This document shows positions 60,306 to 64,000 of a stretch of 64,000 nucleotides of DNA, one piece after another (the first letter of the stretch is position 1; each line of letters opens with the position of its first letter). Position numbers and translations under genes: made by a program. This DNA comes from Coprococcus phoceensis (GTDB taxonomy: Bacteria; Bacillota; Clostridia; Lachnospirales; Lachnospiraceae), in the NCBI RefSeq assembly GCF_900104635.1, contig NZ_FNWC01000007.1, positions 868,001 to 932,000 of the forward strand. Direction: 5' to 3'. Below the pieces are notes generated by a model, which worked only from the letters and a program-made list of their open reading frames with translations, did no database searches and was not told where the DNA came from.

Positions 60306-61745
60306 TTGAATTTGAACAAAAACTATAGATTTTATATTGATGGTATGTGGGAAGAAAGCAAAAGCAAAGAAGTTATTAAAATCATGTCACCTTATAAAGA
60401 TGAACTTGTCGGTACGGTACAGGCGATTTCAAAAGACGAGGCAGATAAAGCTATCCAAAGTGCAAAAATTGCACAAAAGGAATGGGAGAAACTTTCTATC
60501 AGAGATCGCGGTAACTATTTATATCATTGGATTGAAGAGCTTGAAAAATCAAAGGAAGATATTGCAACGACTATTATGCAAGAAGTCGGTAAAGGATTTC
60601 AGGATGCCGTCAAAGAAGTGGAGCGCACAATTGATTTGATTCGTTTTACAATTGAAGAAGCAATTCATTTATATGGTGAAAGTATGCTCGGAGAAAATTT
60701 TCCTGGGGGAAATCGTTCTAAAATTGCCATTAGTCACCGTGTTCCTCTAGGTGTTGTGCTTGCTATTTCTCCGTTTAACTACCCTGTTAATCTATCAGCA
60801 GCAAAAATTGCTCCGGCTCTGATAAGTGGAAATGCCGTTGTCTTCAAGCCGGCAACACAAGGTGCGATCAGCGGAATCAAAATGATTGAAGCGCTAGATC
60901 GGGCTGGTCTTCCAAAAGGTGTTCTAAATGTGGTGACAGGTCATGGTTCTGTGATAGGAAATTATCTGATCGAACATCAAGGGATTGACATGATTTCTTT
61001 CACGGGTGGAAGCGGTACAGGAAAACGTATCGCAAAATTGGCAAACATGATTCCACTTGTCATGGAATTGGGAGGAAAAGACCCTGCCATTGTTGTAAAA
61101 GATGCAAATTTAGATTTGGCAGCAAAACAAATTGTATCCGGTGCATTTTCTTACTCCGGTCAACGCTGCACTGCTATTAAACGTGTTTTCGTTGACGAGA
61201 TGATCGCTGATGAATTAATTGAGAAATTATCTGAAGAATTAAAAAATGTAACAATTGGTTCTCCAGAAGAAAATAAAATGATTGTACCACTGATCGATCA
61301 GAAATCAGCTGATTTTGTACAGAGTCTGATTGATGATGCACTTGAGAAAAATGCAACATTAATTACTGGAAATCAGCGAGAAGGAAATTTAATCTATCCT
61401 ACGCTGCTTGACCATGTGACACCAAATATGCGTTTAGCTTGGGAGGAACCATTTGGTCCAGTATTGCCGATTATTCGTGTAAAAACAGTCGATGAAGCCA
61501 TTGAGATGAGCAATCAATCGGAATATGGATTACAGGCAAGTATCTTTTCTCAGGATATTGATCAGGCATTCATAATTGCAGAAAAAATACAAGCAGGTTC
61601 TGTACAGATTAACGGTCGAACAGAACGCGGTCCAGACCACTTCCCATTTATCGGAACAAAGGGCTCTGGTATGGGAACACAAGGTGTTCGTCGCAGCATT
61701 GAATCTATGACACGTGAAAAAGTGACTGTAATCAATATTAATTAA
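60306..61745 (+). CDS. gapN: Non-phosphorylating NADP-dependent glyceraldehyde-3-phosphate dehydrogenase GapN
   Basis: 479 residues, close to the 475 of S. mutans GapN. It is an aldehyde dehydrogenase-fold enzyme oxidising glyceraldehyde-3-phosphate straight to 3-phosphoglycerate, giving NADPH but no ATP. ISPFNYPVN, MELGGKDP (general base Glu) and SGQRCTA (catalytic Cys) are present. INGRTERGPDHFPFIGTKGSG is the GapN-specific C-terminal signature. TTG 60306 is chosen because AAGAAGGGA lies six bases upstream; the in-frame ATG 60288 has no ribosome site. It is monocistronic. Confidence 0.9.
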   Translation: MNLNKNYRFYIDGMWEESKSKEVIKIMSPYKDELVGTVQAISKDEADKAIQSAKIAQKEWEKLSIRDRGNYLYHWIEELEKSKEDIATTIMQEVGKGFQDAVKEVERTIDLIRFTIEEAIHLYGESMLGENFPGGNRSKIAISHRVPLGVVLAISPFNYPVNLSAAKIAPALISGNAVVFKPATQGAISGIKMIEALDRAGLPKGVLNVVTGHGSVIGNYLIEHQGIDMISFTGGSGTGKRIAKLANMIPLVMELGGKDPAIVVKDANLDLAAKQIVSGAFSYSGQRCTAIKRVFVDEMIADELIEKLSEELKNVTIGSPEENKMIVPLIDQKSADFVQSLIDDALEKNATLITGNQREGNLIYPTLLDHVTPNMRLAWEEPFGPVLPIIRVKTVDEAIEMSNQSEYGLQASIFSQDIDQAFIIAEKIQAGSVQINGRTERGPDHFPFIGTKGSGMGTQGVRRSIESMTREKVTVININ

Positions 61746-61781
61746 AAAACAAACGGCATCTGCTCAGATGCCGTTTATAAA
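61744..61781. terminator. Bidirectional terminator between gapN and rsfS
   Basis: AAACGGCATCT (61751-61761) and AGATGCCGTTT (61766-61776) form a perfect 11-bp stem with a 4-base loop. T-runs lie at the outer edge in both directions (TTT on plus; GTTTTTT on minus), serving convergent gapN and rsfS. Confidence 0.85.
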
Positions 61782-62132
61782 TTATAATTCCTCAATATTT
61801 ATCATCTTTCCGTCACTCCAGATTCTTTCCAAATCATAGAAAAGACGATTTTCTTTGTCAAAGACATGAACAATCACTTCGCCGAAGTCCAATAACACCC
61901 AGCTTCCAAGTCCATAGCCTTCTCTTTGTTTTAATGTGAATCCGGCTTTTTCAAGCTCTTCTTCTACACTATCTACCATAGCATGTACTTGGCTGTCATT
62001 GGTTCCGTTTGCGATAATAAAATAATCTGCCAAAACTGATACATTTGAGATATCAATGACTTTGATATCTTCTCCTTTTTTATCAGCTAATGCTGCACAG
62101 GCTATTTTTGCCATTTTTCTTGACTCTTCCAT
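61782..62132 (-). CDS. rsfS: Ribosome silencing factor RsfS
   Basis: 116 residues. It binds L14 on the 50S subunit and blocks 30S joining in starvation. VIDISNVSVLADYFIIANG and GYGLGSWVLLDFGEVIVHVFDKENRLFYDLERIW are the family signatures. It is two bases after yqeK in the conserved obg-yhbY-nadD-yqeK-rsfS cluster. Confidence 0.97.
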   Translation of the reverse strand: MEESRKMAKIACAALADKKGEDIKVIDISNVSVLADYFIIANGTNDSQVHAMVDSVEEELEKAGFTLKQREGYGLGSWVLLDFGEVIVHVFDKENRLFYDLERIWSDGKMINIEEL

Positions 62133-62134
62133 CT

Positions 62135-62713
62135 TTAAATTCTCCTTTCATTGTAGTACAGATAAGTCTGTTCTGTCAGTGGATCAATCACTTCACTTTT
62201 GCTCTTCAAATACTCTAATGAGGCATGAAGAATCGTATAAAGACACTCATCGATATCTGTAAATGCCAAACGTCGAATCTCCTGCAAATCAGGCGCCTCG
62301 CATCTTCCTGGCTCAATATAATCCGCAATATAAATAATCTTGTCCAGCAGTGTCATATGTGGGCGACCGGTTGTATGGCAGGAAATCGCATCAAGAATTT
62401 CTGTATTCTCTATCTGATATATCTCTTTTGCCAAATATGCTCCTAATTTTGCATGTAAAAGTCCAGGGTTTTTCTGCTCTGCCTCAGAAATGTTTAAATT
62501 ATATTTTTTACACAATTCTATTTTTTGAGCAGATGGAATACATTTCGCACAATCATGTAAAAGCCCCGCGATCATAGTATCTTCCAAATCAGCCCCATAC
62601 CGCATCGCAAGTGCGCCTGCAGTATACATAACACCAAGCGTATGCTCATACCGATTCTGATCCAAATGCATCTTTACTTCTTCCTTTATTTTACGTATTG
62701 TCAACTGCTTCAT
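62135..62713 (-). CDS. yqeK: YqeK-type HD hydrolase (symmetrical Ap4A hydrolase)
   Basis: 192 residues. The HD-domain metal ligands are in RYEHTLGVMYTA, GLLHDCAK, HAKLGAYLA and SCHTTGRPHMTLLDKIIYIADYIEPGR. YqeK splits diadenosine tetraphosphate into two ADP. ATG at 62713 has GAGGAAG upstream; the gene overlaps the nadD end by 23 bases. Confidence 0.95.
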   Translation of the reverse strand: MKQLTIRKIKEEVKMHLDQNRYEHTLGVMYTAGALAMRYGADLEDTMIAGLLHDCAKCIPSAQKIELCKKYNLNISEAEQKNPGLLHAKLGAYLAKEIYQIENTEILDAISCHTTGRPHMTLLDKIIYIADYIEPGRCEAPDLQEIRRLAFTDIDECLYTILHASLEYLKSKSEVIDPLTEQTYLYYNERRI

Positions 62714-63323
62714 TTTGTTCTTCCTCAAATAAATGTTTTTCTGCAATATACTTTTCAACTGCCTCTGGTACAAATTCGCTGATTGGAAGTCCTTCTTTGA
62801 TTCTTTTTCGAATATCACTGGAAGAAACCTCCAAATCCGGAGTATTCATAAGACGGATATCACATTCATATTTTCTTGCTAAATAATGAATCTGACTTAG
62901 CATCTCCTGTGTTCCTTTGCCATTGCGATATGCCGCTAAAAGGATACAGGTTCTCAGCAATTTCTCCGGATGTACCCATTTTTCAATAGAAAATAAAGAA
63001 TCTGCACCAATAATAAAATAGAATTCATGTTCCGGATATCGGTCTTGAAAGTACTGCATCGTCTGATAGGAATAGGAAATCTCTTTTCCTTCTACTTCAT
63101 ATTTTTCCAGACGAAAATACGCATATGGCTGAATTGCTTTTTGCACCATCTCTACCCGATTCACAGTCATGGACTCAATGGCAGCACTCGACTTATGCGG
63201 TGGATTTCCGTTTGGCAGGAACCATACCTGATCGAGTCGAAAAAGTTTATATGCATAATTTCCAAGCATCAAGTGTCCATTATGAATGGGGTCGAATGTC
63301 CCCCCCATAATTCCAATCTTCAT
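62691..63323 (-). CDS. nadD: Nicotinate-nucleotide adenylyltransferase NadD
   Basis: 210 residues. It makes deamido-NAD from nicotinate mononucleotide and ATP. GIMGGTFDPIHNGHLMLG is the nucleotidyltransferase (T/H)xGH motif region, and EVSSSDIRKRIKEG is the second signature. ATG at 63323 has AGAGGAA upstream on the minus strand; an earlier ATG at 63347 overlaps the yhbY stop region and is less likely. Confidence 0.97.
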   Translation of the reverse strand: MKIGIMGGTFDPIHNGHLMLGNYAYKLFRLDQVWFLPNGNPPHKSSAAIESMTVNRVEMVQKAIQPYAYFRLEKYEVEGKEISYSYQTMQYFQDRYPEHEFYFIIGADSLFSIEKWVHPEKLLRTCILLAAYRNGKGTQEMLSQIHYLARKYECDIRLMNTPDLEVSSSDIRKRIKEGLPISEFVPEAVEKYIAEKHLFEEEQNEAVDNT

Positions 63324-63346
63324 ATTATTTCCTCTTTCATGATTCA

Positions 63347-63637
63347 CTAAGGAAGTACGATTTTCTTCTTATCATCTTTTCCTTCTTTGTATAACACAAT
63401 CTTTTTGCCTATTACCTGAACAACCTGGGAGCGGGTACGTTCTGCCAAGATCTGTGCAATTTCTTTCGGATCATCGGCACAGTTTTGAAGTACATTGATT
63501 TTAATTAATTCTCTGGCTGTCAACGCTTCTGCAATTGCATTGGTAAGTTCTGGCGTCATGCTTGATTTTCCAACCTGAAAAATCGGATCCATAACCATTG
63601 CAAGACTTTTCAAATACGCTCTCTGTTTTGATGTCAT
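63347..63637 (-). CDS. yhbY: Ribosome assembly RNA-binding protein YhbY
   Basis: 96 residues, CRM domain. TSKQRAYLKSLAMVMDPIFQVGKSSMTPEL and LIKINVLQNC match the YhbY/CRS1 family, which binds pre-50S rRNA. It follows obg after 15 bases, in the standard order. Confidence 0.96.
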   Translation of the reverse strand: MTSKQRAYLKSLAMVMDPIFQVGKSSMTPELTNAIAEALTARELIKINVLQNCADDPKEIAQILAERTRSQVVQVIGKKIVLYKEGKDDKKKIVLP

Positions 63638-63652
63638 AATTTTCCTCCTCTC

Positions 63653-64000
63653 TTATTTATAATAATCGAATTGCAACCCGTACATGCGCACTGTATCGCC
63701 TTCTTCAATTCCTGCAGCTTCCAATTCATCTAGTATTCCTGTATCTTTTAGGAATTTTTGGAAGAATGCAAATCCTTTTTCTGAGTCTAAATTTGTGTAT
63801 CCAAGCATCTTTTCAATCTTAGGCCCTTCCACTACATACATGCCATCTTCTTTTTCAACCGTATATGGCAGATCAATATGAATGAGTTCCTCTTCTGGGA
63901 AGTATTCCTGTTCGAAAGTAATCGGAGCCTGTTCTAATTGTTTCAACTGATCATTTACATAATACAAAAGCTCTTTGATTCCTGCGCCGGATACCCCGGA
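63653..64000 (-). CDS. obgE: GTPase ObgE, C-terminal part only
   Basis: About 115 residues, ending the window with the 5' part cut off. The visible start (SGVSGAGIKELLYYV) is the end of the G domain including G5. The rest is the Obg C-terminal (OCT) domain (VEGPKIEKMLGYTNLDSEKGFAFFQKFLKDTG). Obg acts in 50S assembly and stress control. The full protein would be about 430 residues. Confidence 0.93.
   Translation of the reverse strand, partial: SGVSGAGIKELLYYVNDQLKQLEQAPITFEQEYFPEEELIHIDLPYTVEKEDGMYVVEGPKIEKMLGYTNLDSEKGFAFFQKFLKDTGILDELEAAGIEEGDTVRMYGLQFDYYK

Noticed and set aside
1..64000. tRNA, rRNA and riboswitches
   Set aside because: I looked for tRNA T-loop and anticodon patterns, conserved rRNA segments and common riboswitch cores in the gaps and found none that I can defend.

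Overview
This 64 kb window is an AT-rich, densely coding chromosomal segment from a spore-forming anaerobic Firmicute, most likely a gut Lachnospiraceae. I cannot fix the genus; the Ruminococcus gnavus/torques, Dorea and Blautia groups all fit. The evidence is gene order and content: the sporulation pair yqfC-yqfD next to phoH-ybeY, mutS-mutL-miaA, radC-mreBCD-pbp2-minDE-rodA-mgsA, ylmE-sepF-ylmH-lspA-rluD, a lexA/yneA divergon, obg-yhbY-nadD-yqeK-rsfS, small families typical of Clostridia (DUF4250, DUF4321, DUF896), and a fermentative NfnAB-type transhydrogenase. I see no rRNA, tRNA, CRISPR array, prophage or insertion sequence.

Layout. 1-9.6 kb: one-carbon and redox metabolism (truncated fhs, folD, a probably Rex-controlled iron alcohol dehydrogenase, NfnAB-type flavoproteins), a ZIP metal transporter, an MBL-fold protein, rlmH, a DegV lipid-binding protein and an orphan NuoE-like iron-sulfur protein. 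9.6-20.3 kb: more accessory content, with a secreted transglutaminase/LRR/FIVAR surface protein, a methyltransferase, a membrane-anchored MerR regulator, a YkgJ protein, an exonuclease, a guanine deaminase-like enzyme, a tetracycline-protection-like GTPase fused to a Rae1/YacP-type RNase domain, and a MATE exporter. 20.3-29.2 kb: yqfC, yqfD, phoH, ybeY, a lipid-II-type flippase, a pyridoxal kinase, a BofC-like protein, DUF896, 5-formyl-THF cyclo-ligase, DUF4250, miaB and a small CmpB-type membrane protein. 29.4-39.1 kb: mutS, mutL, miaA, a PLP enzyme and two FAD proteins. 39.2-49.4 kb: cell shape and division (radC, mreBCD, an enlarged PBP2, minD, minE without minC, rodA, mgsA, a DacF-like carboxypeptidase, DUF378). 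49.5-56.1 kb: radical SAM protein, HlyD-like adaptor, ylmE, sepF, ylmH, lspA, rluD and a cytidylate-kinase-like protein. 56.1-61.8 kb: mixed orientation (a TtcA-like protein, dtd, a XerS-like recombinase, yneA, lexA, gapN). 61.8-64 kb: rsfS, yqeK, nadD, yhbY and obg on the minus strand.

Four things stand out. First, the 896-residue fusion of a ribosome-protection-type GTPase with an NYN RNase domain resembling Rae1 suggests a machine acting at the ribosomal A site. Second, almost every gene left of 56 kb is on the plus strand and every gene right of 61.8 kb is on the minus strand. The switch surrounds a XerS-like recombinase gene with a difSL-like sequence just upstream, which suggests a replication terminus. 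Third, several regulatory sites are unusually readable: two Rex-type operators at the alcohol dehydrogenase, a Fur-type palindrome filling the gapN promoter spacer, a group of LexA boxes over a perfect-consensus yneA promoter, a 19-bp-spacer promoter ahead of merR, and a sigma-E-like promoter inside the hairpin before yqfC. Fourth, some expected neighbours are absent: minC, ylmG, divIVA and hfq.
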